A program made the translations under genes and the position numbers. Source: FEN-1279 sp964400285 (GTDB taxonomy: Bacteria > Bacteroidota > Ignavibacteria > Tepidaquicellales > Tepidaquicellaceae). From it: a DNA stretch of 64,000 bases. How positions within the stretch are numbered: position 1 is the first letter of the stretch; each line of letters starts with the position of its first letter. The notes below the pieces were generated by a model that saw only the letters and a program-made list of their open reading frames with translations, was not told the origin of the DNA and ran no database searches. The DNA lies in assembly GCA_964400285.1 (NCBI GenBank), contig CAYNTK010000005.1, forward strand, positions 184,932 through 248,931, in the 5' to 3' direction. Of this stretch, positions 16,310 to 24,564 are shown piece by piece.

Positions 16310-17875
16310 CTATTCCCATTCTATAGTAGCAGGTGGCTTTGAACTGATATCATAAACAACTCTGTTTACGCCTTTAACTGAATTAATAATTTTATTTGAT
16401 ATATATGTCAAAAATTCTTTTTCAAAATGATAATAGTCTGCAGTCATTCCATCGACGGAAGTTACTGCCCTTAATGCAATTACATTTTCATAACTCCTCT
16501 CATCACCCATAACACCAACACTTTGAACAGGTAGTAATACCGCAAATGCCTGCCAAATTTTATTGTATAATTTATATTGAATTAAACCTTTTATAAAAAT
16601 GTCATCTACCTCCTTTAGCAGTTCTGTCTTTTCTCTTGTTACATCGCTAATTATTCTTACCGCAAGTCCTGGTCCAGGGAATGGATGCCTGTTAATAAAG
16701 TATTCTGGTAGTCCGAGTTTTTTCCCTATAACTCTTACTTCATCTTTGAATAATTCTCTTAATGGCTCAATTAATTTTAAATTCATTTTTTTCGGCAACC
16801 CGCCAACGTTGTGATGAGACTTGATTGTTACCGATGGTCCCTTAAAAGATACCGATTCTATTACATCGGGATATAATGTCCCTTGAACAAGGTATTTGGC
16901 ACCCTTTATTTTCTTTGCTTCCTTTTCGAATATTTCGATAAATGTTTTCCCTATTATCTTTCTTTTCTTTTCAGGGTCTATTATCCTTTTTAATCTTGAT
17001 AAAAATATTTCCGATGAATCAACAAATTTCAAATTAAATTTGAAATTCTTTTTAAAAAGTTCGACAACTTTTTCACTTTCATTTTTCCTCATTAATCCAT
17101 TGTCTATATGTATGCATACGAGCTTATTCCCAACTGCTTTTCTTACAAGCATTGCAGCTACCGATGAATCTACTCCTCCGCTTAATGCACAAATAACCGT
17201 ATTATTACCTGCTTTTTCCTTTATTTCTTCTACCTTTGTTTCAATAAATGATTTTGCCTTAAATAGATTTTCTATTCTGCAGATTCTAAAAATAAAATTA
17301 CCCAAAATGTTTTTTCCTGATTCGGTATGATGAACTTCTGGATGAAATTGCAAACCGTATAACCTCAATTTGTTATTTTCATAACTGCTTATAATTCCAT
17401 TTTTACTTTTTGATGTTATAATAAAATTAACGGGTAATTTTTTTAACGAATCCCCATGACTCATCCATACTCTTAAATTATTCTTTACATTATAAAATAA
17501 CTCGGATTTCTTTTTTACTTTTATCTGTGTATGTCCATATTCTCTGTATTTGCTTTTGTGAATTTCACCTCCAAAATATTTTGCAATTAAATGAAAACCA
17601 TAACATATCCCTAAAACAGGAATACTATTCTCTTTGATAAACACTAAATTTTCTTCAGATAAAAAGGGAGAATCTTTTTCAAGCACACTCGCAGGTCCTC
17701 CTGATAGTATTATCCCTTTCAAATTAATATTCCTATTTTCAGTAATTACTTTTTCTATTTTCTCGTAATATGGATGAATTTCACAATAAACCTCACTTTC
17801 ACGTATCTTTCTGGCGATTAATTGTGTGTATTGAGAACCAAAATCGAGTATTAATATATAATCAAATTTTTTCAA
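16310..17875 (-). CDS. guaA: GMP synthase (glutamine-hydrolysing)
   Basis: GuaA turns XMP, ATP and glutamine into GMP, the last step of GMP synthesis. The N-terminal class I glutamine amidotransferase domain has Cys91 in 'GICYGFHL' and 'QFHPEVHHTESG' with the catalytic His and Glu. The ATP pyrophosphatase domain starts with the PP-loop 'ALSGGVDSSVAAMLV' (about 229-243). The C-terminal dimerisation domain ends 'SKPPATIEWE', a family signature. The 521 residues are standard. The residue after the nucleophile motif is Phe where many enzymes have Met ('GICYGMQ'), a minor change. Its start overlaps the end of the sugar kinase gene by 14 bases, so the two are coupled. Confidence 0.97.
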   Translation of the reverse strand: MKKFDYILILDFGSQYTQLIARKIRESEVYCEIHPYYEKIEKVITENRNINLKGIILSGGPASVLEKDSPFLSEENLVFIKENSIPVLGICYGFHLIAKYFGGEIHKSKYREYGHTQIKVKKKSELFYNVKNNLRVWMSHGDSLKKLPVNFIITSKSKNGIISSYENNKLRLYGLQFHPEVHHTESGKNILGNFIFRICRIENLFKAKSFIETKVEEIKEKAGNNTVICALSGGVDSSVAAMLVRKAVGNKLVCIHIDNGLMRKNESEKVVELFKKNFKFNLKFVDSSEIFLSRLKRIIDPEKKRKIIGKTFIEIFEKEAKKIKGAKYLVQGTLYPDVIESVSFKGPSVTIKSHHNVGGLPKKMNLKLIEPLRELFKDEVRVIGKKLGLPEYFINRHPFPGPGLAVRIISDVTREKTELLKEVDDIFIKGLIQYKLYNKIWQAFAVLLPVQSVGVMGDERSYENVIALRAVTSVDGMTADYYHFEKEFLTYISNKIINSVKGVNRVVYDISSKPPATIEWE

Positions 17876-18791
17876 CTTTTTTATTAAATTTATTTTTAGC
17901 TAAAATTATTGCTCCTTCAGTAGGTTTGTTAATTTTATCTATTATCTCTAAACTTTTATAATTCCTTTTAATTTCTCTTTTTAAACTTTTCGATAATATA
18001 TTGTCTCCCTCTATTATACTTCCTGAAAACGCAACCCCTACTCTTCTATAATATTTTGTTTTTATATAAAATATTTTGAAATGTAATAATAATTCCTCTA
18101 CTGCTTTTTCAATTATTCTTTTTGCGTCTTTATCTCTTCTTTCTGCATACATTAAAACTAAAGGAACAATTTTTTGAAATTCGAAATTATTTTGGTAAAC
18201 CTGCTTGAGTATATTTTTTCTGTTTATAGAAAATTCTTTTTCTATTGCTTTAGATAATTCACTTAAGTTCTTTTTACTGTCATATTCTTTTACAAGTTGT
18301 TTTATTGCGTTCCTTCCGATTTCTGTTCCACTACCGTAATCTCCAATTCTCCAACCCCACCCTCCAATTCTAATAAATTCATTATTAATTCTACCAATTA
18401 AAATTGAGCCCGTTCCGCATATCAGCATCAACCCATCTTTTTTTCCAAAAGCTCCGTATAATGCTATCATCGAATCTGATTCTATTATGATATTCTCAAA
18501 ACCAAGTAAATTTATCATTCGTTTTTTTAATTCTCTTTTATCTTTCTTCTCTCTTACACCTGCAAGTCCAATGCAAATCCCTTTGCAATTTTTTATATCT
18601 AATTTCTTCTTATTTAAGGAGTTTTCTATTATATCTTTTAAAAAATTAGCAACCTTTTCTAACCCATATATCGAATAATGTCGAGCCTTAAAGGTATTGT
18701 TGTAAATTATTCTTTCTTTATTATCTTTTATTGATAATTCTGCCTTAGTTCCACCTGAATCTATACCAATAAAAAATGTTTCTTTAGTCAT
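17862..18791 (-). CDS. BadF/BadG-type ATPase, probable N-acetylglucosamine kinase
   Basis: A member of the ASKHA fold. The N-terminal phosphate-1 loop 'GIDSGGTKAELSI' (about 9-21) and the second loop 'CGTGSILIGRI' (about 123-133) bind ATP, and 'GGWGWRIGDYGSGTEIGR' is typical of the BadF/BadG/BcrA/BcrD group with eukaryote-like GlcNAc kinases. Its likely job is to phosphorylate an amino sugar freed in cell-wall recycling; other sugar substrates are possible. The length of 309 is normal. It is upstream of guaA with a 14-base overlap. Confidence 0.8.
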   Translation of the reverse strand: MTKETFFIGIDSGGTKAELSIKDNKERIIYNNTFKARHYSIYGLEKVANFLKDIIENSLNKKKLDIKNCKGICIGLAGVREKKDKRELKKRMINLLGFENIIIESDSMIALYGAFGKKDGLMLICGTGSILIGRINNEFIRIGGWGWRIGDYGSGTEIGRNAIKQLVKEYDSKKNLSELSKAIEKEFSINRKNILKQVYQNNFEFQKIVPLVLMYAERRDKDAKRIIEKAVEELLLHFKIFYIKTKYYRRVGVAFSGSIIEGDNILSKSLKREIKRNYKSLEIIDKINKPTEGAIILAKNKFNKKVEKI

Positions 18792-19036
18792 ACAAAAAAT
18801 TAATCATTTTAATCGAAACTAAAAACTTATTTATACTGAACTAAATAAAAACAATTTGTATATTTAAAAAGAAAAACTAATTAGAAAATTAAAGATATAA
18901 ATAACAAAAAAAATTATTACCCTAAAATTTTGCGAAAAATTGCTTTTTTTTACAGCTTTTTTAAATGTGAAATCTAAAAAATAACTTGCAATTGTTATTC
19001 ATTGCATTTATATTTAGTAAATCGAAATAGGTTATT

Positions 19037-19453
19037 ATGAAAAAAACTCTACTTTTTGCTAATATTTTTTTATTAACTGCCTTTACGGGAATACTCCTTG
19101 CGAGTTTAACTTTACAATATTTTACTGCTAAAACCAATAATGATGGTATCTTAGTAGAATGGAAAACTGCTGATGAAGGTGGAACTACTAAGTTTGAAAT
19201 CGAAAGGAGTGCTTCTAATCCGGATAATTTTATTTTCATTAAGTCGATTCCTGCTACCGGTAATAATTCCTACTATGCTTATCAGGATAATACAGTGAGA
19301 ATTCTTAACGGTGGTAATTCTTCTATTTACTATTACAGGTTAAAATGTTATCAGGCTAATGGAAGTTACACTTATTCGAATACAATATCCGTTGTGCACG
19401 CTATCTCTGGAATTAAAACAACTTGGGGTAGTATAAAAGCAATTTTTAGGTAA
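19037..19453 (+). CDS. Small secreted protein with a fibronectin-like segment
   Basis: A signal peptide or membrane anchor (about residues 4-24) precedes 'LQYFTAKTNNDGILVEWKTADEGGTTKFEIERS'-like sequence. That pattern is common at the start of beta-sandwich (fibronectin type III-like) domains in secreted Bacteroidota/Chlorobiota proteins, usually just before a T9SS sorting domain. Here there is only one domain of about 100 residues and no sorting domain, so it may be the remains of a larger protein or a small envelope protein. A reading frame on the opposite strand (18961-19239) has no such features and is taken as a shadow. Confidence 0.65.
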   Translation: MKKTLLFANIFLLTAFTGILLASLTLQYFTAKTNNDGILVEWKTADEGGTTKFEIERSASNPDNFIFIKSIPATGNNSYYAYQDNTVRILNGGNSSIYYYRLKCYQANGSYTYSNTISVVHAISGIKTTWGSIKAIFR

Positions 19454-19568
19454 AGGTAAGTTTTATACTTTTTTAAGAAAAAATTCTGAAAATTGTTACT
19501 TTTGCTAAAATACCGTTTGTAATTATTTTCAGAAATTTTTTAAATAAATATAAAAAAGGAAAAATAAT

Positions 19569-19943
19569 ATGGCTGAAAGTACTAGAGTTATTAACATCCC
19601 CCCTGAAGAAATCGAAGCAGGAAAAACTATGGCCTTCGTTTCTTATTTAAGTGTTATTGTTGGCTTACCACTTTTTATTATTCCTCTTATTGTTGAGGAT
19701 ATGAAAAAAAATAAATTTACTATGTACCATACCGAACAGGCAATCGTGCTTTATATTATTGCCTTGATAGGTTGGATTGCAGGAACTATTGGCTCGATTG
19801 TTTGTATCGGTGCTATTTTATATTTATTAGTGCTTGTTGCTTGGATATTTGGTATCATAGGAATTATCAATTCGTTCGGCGGAAAAGTTACACCGCTTCC
19901 TATGGTTGGACAGTTTGGAGAAAAATTTAATCTTGTTAAATAA
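19569..19943 (+). CDS. DUF4870-type small membrane protein
   Basis: The 124 residues hold three or four membrane helices: about 20-45, with 'FVSYLSVIVGLPLFIIPLIV'; about 58-80; and 80-105. The segment 'YHTEQAIVLYIIALIGW' matches the 'HA.QAL.l.l' core of DUF4870 (Tic20-like) proteins. The function is not known. A purine-rich 'aaaagga' lies ahead of the ATG. It is the first of three small collinear membrane protein genes. Confidence 0.75.
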   Translation: MAESTRVINIPPEEIEAGKTMAFVSYLSVIVGLPLFIIPLIVEDMKKNKFTMYHTEQAIVLYIIALIGWIAGTIGSIVCIGAILYLLVLVAWIFGIIGIINSFGGKVTPLPMVGQFGEKFNLVK

Positions 19944-20004
19944 ATAATTTTTAACTGTTCTACTTTTTTTAAAAATAATTATTAATTTTAAAGCGGGAGA
20001 AATT

Positions 20005-20433
20005 ATGTTATTATCAATCTTAACTTTTTTATTCTTTTTCCAGCGTGACGAAGAAATCGCTGGTGGTGCCGCAGCCGCTATGGCTATTATAATGTTCTTA
20101 ATCTATGTTGCCATTATTATTGTTTTTATTGCCAGTATGTGGAAAATTTTTGTTAAAGCTGGTAAACCCGGTTGGGCTGCTATTATTCCAATTTATAATT
20201 TAGTAGTTCTATTGGAAGTTGTAGGAAGACCAATGTGGTGGATTCTTATTTATCTTATCTGTGCCCCAATTGCGGGAATTGTTGTTTCTCTTGACCTTGC
20301 AAAATCTTTTGGTAAGGATATCGGGTTTGGTATTGGTTTAATTATACTACCGATAATTTTCTTACCAATGCTTGGTTTCGGTTCCGCTACCTATGTTGGA
20401 CCTTCTGCTGCTCAAAATAAACCACAAGCATAA
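20005..20433 (+). CDS. DUF5684-type small membrane protein
   Basis: The 142 residues have a first helix, then 'MWKIFVKAGKPGWAAIIPIYNLVVLLEVVGRP'-like sequence, the family mark, and two or three more helices. The role is unknown; related genes are common in Bacteroidota and are sometimes near signal peptidase genes. 'gcgggaga' lies 7 bases before the ATG and may be a ribosome site. The next gene starts 3 bases after its stop. Confidence 0.72.
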   Translation: MLLSILTFLFFFQRDEEIAGGAAAAMAIIMFLIYVAIIIVFIASMWKIFVKAGKPGWAAIIPIYNLVVLLEVVGRPMWWILIYLICAPIAGIVVSLDLAKSFGKDIGFGIGLIILPIIFLPMLGFGSATYVGPSAAQNKPQA

Positions 20434-20436
20434 GAT

Positions 20437-20826
20437 TTGGGAATTAAAGATTTTTTAAGAAATAAAAAATTCAAAGCGGCTGTAATTATTTTTATTACAG
20501 CCGTTTCTATTTTAACACTGTATCTTTTAAATCCTGCTGAATACACTTATCATCCACCTTGTTACTTGTATTTGATTACAGGTAAACTCTGCCCCGGATG
20601 CGGGGGAATGCGCGGAATGCACCATTTGTTGCATGGAAGATTTTTAGATGCACTGCATTTTAATTTGATGCTTCTTTTTGCTGTTCCCATTGGTTTATAT
20701 TATTTACTTTCTCAATTTTCTATTTTATTTTTCGATAAAGCTTTTCCAGATATAATTAGTAAAAAATATATCTTCTATCCAATCCTTGTAATCGCACTTC
20801 TTTATTGGATATTAAGAAATATTTAG
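20437..20826 (+). CDS. DUF2752 membrane protein
   Basis: The protein has about three membrane helices and the DUF2752 signature 'CPGCGGMRGMHHLLHG' (about residues 51-66), whose two Cys could hold a metal or a disulfide. The function is unknown. A TTG start at 20437 gives 129 residues and includes a first membrane helix ('AAVIIFITAVSILTLYLL'), so the upstream start is preferred to a later one. A terminator-like hairpin covers codons 14-23. Confidence 0.75.
   Translation: MGIKDFLRNKKFKAAVIIFITAVSILTLYLLNPAEYTYHPPCYLYLITGKLCPGCGGMRGMHHLLHGRFLDALHFNLMLLFAVPIGLYYLLSQFSILFFDKAFPDIISKKYIFYPILVIALLYWILRNI
20477..20503 (+). terminator. Terminator-like hairpin inside the start of the DUF2752 gene
   Basis: The perfect 10-base stem 'cggctgtaat' / 'attacagccg' (20477-20486 and 20494-20503) has a 7-base loop and a T-rich tail. 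It lies 44 bases after the stop of the DUF5684 gene and within the coding region of the next. It could end most transcripts of the upstream genes and lower expression of DUF2752. Confidence 0.55.
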
Positions 20827-21013
20827 ATTGCTTGTAAAAGATTAATAATTGTGTTTTAAAAAATATTCTTTCTGCCCCCAAATACTAATGTCAAGTCCTT
20901 TATTCTCCGATATTTTTCTCAAGATGTATTCTAAAATTTTTACAAAGTCATTAATTTTTTAATATTTTCTATTGTTCAATTTGGTTAATTTATTAAAAAA
21001 TAAAAAGAAAGAA

Positions 21014-22087
21014 ATGTTCGAAAAACTTGAAAAAGTAAAAACAAGATATTTTGAAATCGCCGAATTACTTGCTAAACCCGAAATCATAAACGACCAGAAA
21101 GAATTTAAAAAACTTTCTAAGGAGTATTCTGACCTCACTGAAATTGTTGAATCTTATGATAATTATAGAGCTACGGAGAAAAATATTGAAGAAAATAAAA
21201 AGCTGCTCTATCAAAGTTCTGAACCCGAAATGAAAGAACTTGTAAAAGAAGAACTTGAAAGTTTGGAAAATAAACTTTCGGAACTCGAATCTAAAATTAA
21301 AGAGTTGCTTATTCCAAAAGACCCGAATGACGATAAAAATGCAATCCTCGAAATCCGCGCTGGCACTGGAGGAGATGAAGCTTCACTTTTTGCTGCTGAA
21401 CTCTTCAGAATGTATAATAGATTTTTCGAAAATAAGGGTTGGAAAGTTGAATTAATTGATTATAACGAATCTGCTATACCCGGCGGATTGAAAGAAGCTG
21501 TGATAAATGTAATAAGTAAAGGTGCGTATGGTGAATTAAAATATGAAAGTGGTGTTCACCGCGTTCAGCGTGTTCCGAAAACAGAAGCTAACGGAAGAGT
21601 TCATACCTCAGCCGCATCTGTTGCCGTTCTTCCCGAAGCAGAAGATTTTGAAATCGAAATAAACGAAAACGATTTAAAAATTGATGTATTCCGTTCCGGA
21701 GGCGCAGGCGGACAAAATGTAAATAAAGTTGAAACTGCAATCCGAATTACTCATATCCCAACAGGAATTGTAGTCCAGTGTCAAGACGAACGCTCTCAAT
21801 TGAAAAATAAACTTAAAGCTTTGAAAGTTTTACGTTCGCGTCTGTATGAACTCGAACTTGAAAAACGCGATAAGGAAACCTCGGATAAGAGAAAACAAAT
21901 GGTGAAGTCTGGTGACAGAAGCGATAAAATCCGTACATATAATTTCCCGCAAAACCGCTTGACAGACCATCGAATAGGTTTAACATTATACAATCTAACC
22001 GATGTTATGGAAGGGGATATAGAAGAAATTATTGATAAACTTAAAACCGCCGACCGTGCCGCCAGACTTGCAAATGCACAGAATTAA
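21014..22087 (+). CDS. prfA: Peptide chain release factor 1
   Basis: RF1 reads UAA and UAG in the ribosomal A site and triggers peptide release. 'FRSGGAGGQNVNKVET' has the universal GGQ. The stop-codon reader motif is 'RVPKTEANGR' (P-x-T, which marks RF1 and not RF2). The ATG at 21014 ('MFEKLEKV') is chosen: it matches the usual RF1 N-terminus and follows a purine-rich 'aaagaaagaa'. A TTG 14 codons upstream is possible but adds a Lys-rich tail not seen in the family. The resulting 357 residues are standard. The neighbour prmC (hemK), often next to it, is absent here. Confidence 0.96.
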   Translation: MFEKLEKVKTRYFEIAELLAKPEIINDQKEFKKLSKEYSDLTEIVESYDNYRATEKNIEENKKLLYQSSEPEMKELVKEELESLENKLSELESKIKELLIPKDPNDDKNAILEIRAGTGGDEASLFAAELFRMYNRFFENKGWKVELIDYNESAIPGGLKEAVINVISKGAYGELKYESGVHRVQRVPKTEANGRVHTSAASVAVLPEAEDFEIEINENDLKIDVFRSGGAGGQNVNKVETAIRITHIPTGIVVQCQDERSQLKNKLKALKVLRSRLYELELEKRDKETSDKRKQMVKSGDRSDKIRTYNFPQNRLTDHRIGLTLYNLTDVMEGDIEEIIDKLKTADRAARLANAQN

Positions 22088-22594
22088 TTATCAAATAATA
22101 AATTGCGGATAACAATAAACAATTATATTAATCTCAGTGTCTCTCAGTGCATTTTCTGTGTAAATTCGTGAAACTAATTTTTTAACTCGGAAAATAAGTT
22201 CCTGCATATCCGTGTCTGTATTGATTTGCAGCCCATTAGTAGCAATATCTCTGCAATAATTTCCTCTTTTGCTCTTATCCTTCCGGAAGTCGTGAAAGTA
22301 TAAAAAATACCCTGACTTTAAGAAATTTCACTCTGAACTAAGAAATTTTTTTACTTCCAAATTTTTTACTAATATTGTAAATAAATATTGTTATATTAAT
22401 ATAAAAACAATAAATATTTGAAAATTCTACTTTAATATGCAGTTCATACCAATGAAAATAATTTTTTAAAATTAAAAATTTAACTTGCATATTTAATTAA
22501 TAGTTATTATGTTTGCTTAAAATAAATTATAATTAAAATATTTTAACTATTATATTTTTATTGTAATTTTTTATTTAAATTAAAACAAACTACA
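22088..22594. other. Intergenic region between prfA and the TPR gene
   Basis: These 507 bases are mostly very AT-rich. The only supported element is a promoter near 22485-22515. No reading frame or RNA fold is convincing. Confidence 0.6.
22485..22515 (+). promoter_or_regulatory. Promoter of the TPR gene
   Basis: 'ttgcat' (22485-22490), a 17-base spacer and 'tatgtttg' (22508-22515) fit the Bacteroidota form TTG ... TAnnTTTG. The leader to the ATG at 22595 would be about 75 bases. Confidence 0.6.
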
Positions 22595-23659
22595 ATGAAA
22601 CACTTTAACTTATATGTTTTTATGGTAGTAATGGTTTTTTCCCTCTTTGACTCTGCTTTTGCTCAAAAGGGTATTTTTTTCTTTGAAGTGGGGAATCGAA
22701 AAGTTCTCGATTGTAAATATGAAGAAGCGATTTTAAACTTTGATAAAGCAATCGAACTAAATCCTGAATTTACTGAAGCTTATTTTAATCGCGGTTGTGC
22801 TAATTTCGAACTCGGCTTATATGGATTTGCTATTCAGGATTTTTCTAAAGCTATTGAACTTGACCCAACCGATGCTTCCGCTTATGTAAATCGTGGAAGT
22901 GCTTATTTTGAAATGTTCGATTTTAAAAATGCCATCGCTGATTTTACTAAAGCTGTTGATTTCCAACCAGATGAAGCTGATGCTTACTATAATAGAGGTT
23001 TATGCTATGATGCTCTTAAAAAATACGACGCTGCTATCTCCGATTTCAAAAAAGTATTGTCTTTAAATCCTGATTACTCCGCTGCATACACTGGTATTGC
23101 CGAAGTTTATGCTAAGATAAATAAATATGAACTTGCTATTACAAATATTTCTAAAACAATTTCCCTTGAACCGACTTCTGCCGAAGCATATTATTTACGT
23201 GGAAACTATTATAAAGAAATGAAAAAATATAACTCCACGCTTCAGGATTACAACGAAGCCATTAAATATGACCCAACAAGTGCTTCCGCTTATATTGGTA
23301 GGGCTTCGCTTTTTAATGAGCAGGGATTATACGCAAAAGCTCTCGAAGATTTGAATATTGCTATTGAACTAAATCCTGAAATGCACATTGCTTATTGCGA
23401 AAGGGGATATTCTTATTTCCAGCTTAAGCAGTTTGATAAGTCATTTTCGGATTTAAATTATTATATAGGTTTAAACTCTAAGAATCCGGTTGCTTTTAAA
23501 TACCGCGGACTTTTGAATTACAATACTGGTAATTTCAAGGAGGCGATTGAAGATTTGAAAAAAGCCGTGTATCTTAATCCAACTTACGGATTCGATTTAA
23601 ATGAAACTATTAAACTGGCGAACGAAAAATTACAAATCGTCGCCGCAAGTAAGAAATAA
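22595..23659 (+). CDS. Secreted or periplasmic TPR-repeat protein
   Basis: A signal peptide ('FMVVMVFSLFDSAFAQ', cleavage about residue 23) precedes a series of about nine tetratricopeptide repeats of 34 residues filling residues 28-340. Each has the W/Y-G-A-Y-A-P pattern, seen here as 'A..D.TKAI.L.P..A.AY..RG'. TPR solenoids bind other proteins, so a scaffold role in the periplasm or at the outer membrane is inferred; the partner is unknown. The gene stands alone with its own promoter and a strong terminator downstream. Confidence 0.88.
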   Translation: MKHFNLYVFMVVMVFSLFDSAFAQKGIFFFEVGNRKVLDCKYEEAILNFDKAIELNPEFTEAYFNRGCANFELGLYGFAIQDFSKAIELDPTDASAYVNRGSAYFEMFDFKNAIADFTKAVDFQPDEADAYYNRGLCYDALKKYDAAISDFKKVLSLNPDYSAAYTGIAEVYAKINKYELAITNISKTISLEPTSAEAYYLRGNYYKEMKKYNSTLQDYNEAIKYDPTSASAYIGRASLFNEQGLYAKALEDLNIAIELNPEMHIAYCERGYSYFQLKQFDKSFSDLNYYIGLNSKNPVAFKYRGLLNYNTGNFKEAIEDLKKAVYLNPTYGFDLNETIKLANEKLQIVAASKK

Positions 23660-23676
23660 ATTCATTTAATGTAAAA

Positions 23677-23748
23677 TTCTGAATTCAGAATTATGAACTG
23701 GCTTCATGCTCTTCATTCAGAATTCAGCATTCATAATTCAGAATTCAA
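23677..23748. repeat. Simple repeat of gaattcagaattc type
   Basis: Several copies of 'attcagaattc' variants, each nearly its own reverse complement, can be read here. Similar strings occur at 24430-24465 and 27100-27130, on both sides of the glycyl radical enzyme gene. Confidence 0.7.
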
Positions 23749-23781
23749 CAAGTTGTTTTTTTCATAATAAGATGACCTCGA

Positions 23782-23813
23782 ATCCCGGGTGTTTTGAAGA
23801 GTTCACCCGGGAT
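23782..23813 (+). terminator. Strong intrinsic terminator
   Basis: The perfect 10-base stem 'atcccgggtg' / 'cacccgggat' (23782-23791 and 23804-23813), with a 12-base loop, is followed by a run of eight T. It is 120 bases downstream of the TPR gene and is the most GC-rich stem in the area. Confidence 0.85.
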
Positions 23814-23948
23814 TTTTTTTATACTCTTTGCATCCCGAGCTCTATCGTATTAGGATAAGAACTGTTTGCCACAAAGAGCACATATTTTTTTCTATCCACA
23901 ATTTACTATTAACTGCTCCTTTTAACTTTACAAACTTTACTATATCTA

Positions 23949-23972
23949 GTTCCCAAAGTCCTCTTTGGGAAC
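23949..23972. repeat. Perfect hairpin, REP-like
   Basis: 'gttcccaaag' pairs with 'ctttgggaac' around the loop 'tcct'. It has no T tail, so it is not a terminator. It may be a dispersed palindromic repeat; the 'atccctttgggat' at 5223-5235 has the same core. Confidence 0.55.
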
Positions 23973-24154
23973 AGAAAAACTTTTTTTTCTCTACCCATTT
24001 TTTCCCTTGAACTTTAAAAACAAATACCTTATATTATTATGGTATATTTCGTTCTTTTAAATTTATTTTTCTTGAAGTCTCACTACGAATAGTGGCACTG
24101 TATCAGCTACACGGGAAACATAATGAAAACATTTTGAAAACACGCGTTTCCAAT

Positions 24155-24182
24155 ATATCTTATATAAAAATATATAAGATAT
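24155..24182. repeat. Perfect 12-base inverted repeat
   Basis: 'atatcttatata' (24155-24166) and 'tatataagatat' (24171-24182) flank 'aaaa'. It is AT-rich and could be an operator or a structural element; no gene begins directly after it. Confidence 0.5.
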
Positions 24183-24429
24183 GAACTTTGGAAAACAGGA
24201 AAACAAGTTTTTCATTTTTCTTCGCTTATCTGATAAAAAGCTTGATTATTGTCTCTTTTCGCAATATTGAGACAAAACTGAGACAAAATTTCGACACTAT
24301 TTTATGCTTTTTGCACTCTTTGCATCTTTGGTTTTTACATCCTGATGTTTTATTTTGTGATGGATTCTTTCTTTTAGAATTCACTTTTTGAACCTGATTT
24401 GTCTGAATTTAATTGAATTTGCTCCTACT

Positions 24430-24465
24430 CTGGATACTGAATACTGAATTCTGAATACTGAATAC
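24430..24465. repeat. Simple repeat of ctgaatactgaattctgaat type
   Basis: Units 'actgaat' or 'tctgaat' repeat about five times, 100 bases before the glycyl radical enzyme gene. They are related to strings at 23677-23748 and 27100-27130. Confidence 0.7.
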
Positions 24466-24564
24466 TTAATTTTGCTCTTTCTTCCATTTTTTCTCTCCTT
24501 TAAAATAGGTAAATTGTATTAATTCCTTTGTGTCCTCAGTGGTGAAAACTTATAAATTAATTAT

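Larger units (their letters stand above)
23660..24564. other. Hairpin-rich non-coding region before the glycyl radical enzyme gene
   Basis: No supported gene lies in these 905 bases. They hold an EcoRI-site-like simple repeat (23677-23748), a strong terminator (23782-23813), a 10-base stem hairpin (23949-23972), 'cactacgaatagtg' (24081-24094), a perfect 12-base inverted repeat (24155-24182) and a second simple repeat (24430-24465). The short open frames here have skewed, unlikely composition. Confidence 0.6.

Noticed and set aside
18961..19239. A 92-codon minus-strand frame opposite the small secreted protein gene
   Set aside because: The plus-strand frame has a signal peptide and a fibronectin-like pattern; the minus one has neither and is its shadow.
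22088..22594. Structured RNA such as RNase P or 6S RNA in the intergenic gap after prfA
   Set aside because: No conserved core of these RNAs can be seen; the DNA is plain AT-rich with one promoter.
24188..24391. A 67-codon open frame upstream of the glycyl radical enzyme gene
   Set aside because: The sequence is Phe/Leu/Ser-rich with no known pattern, crosses the simple-repeat region's border and has no ribosome site. It looks like chance in AT-rich DNA.
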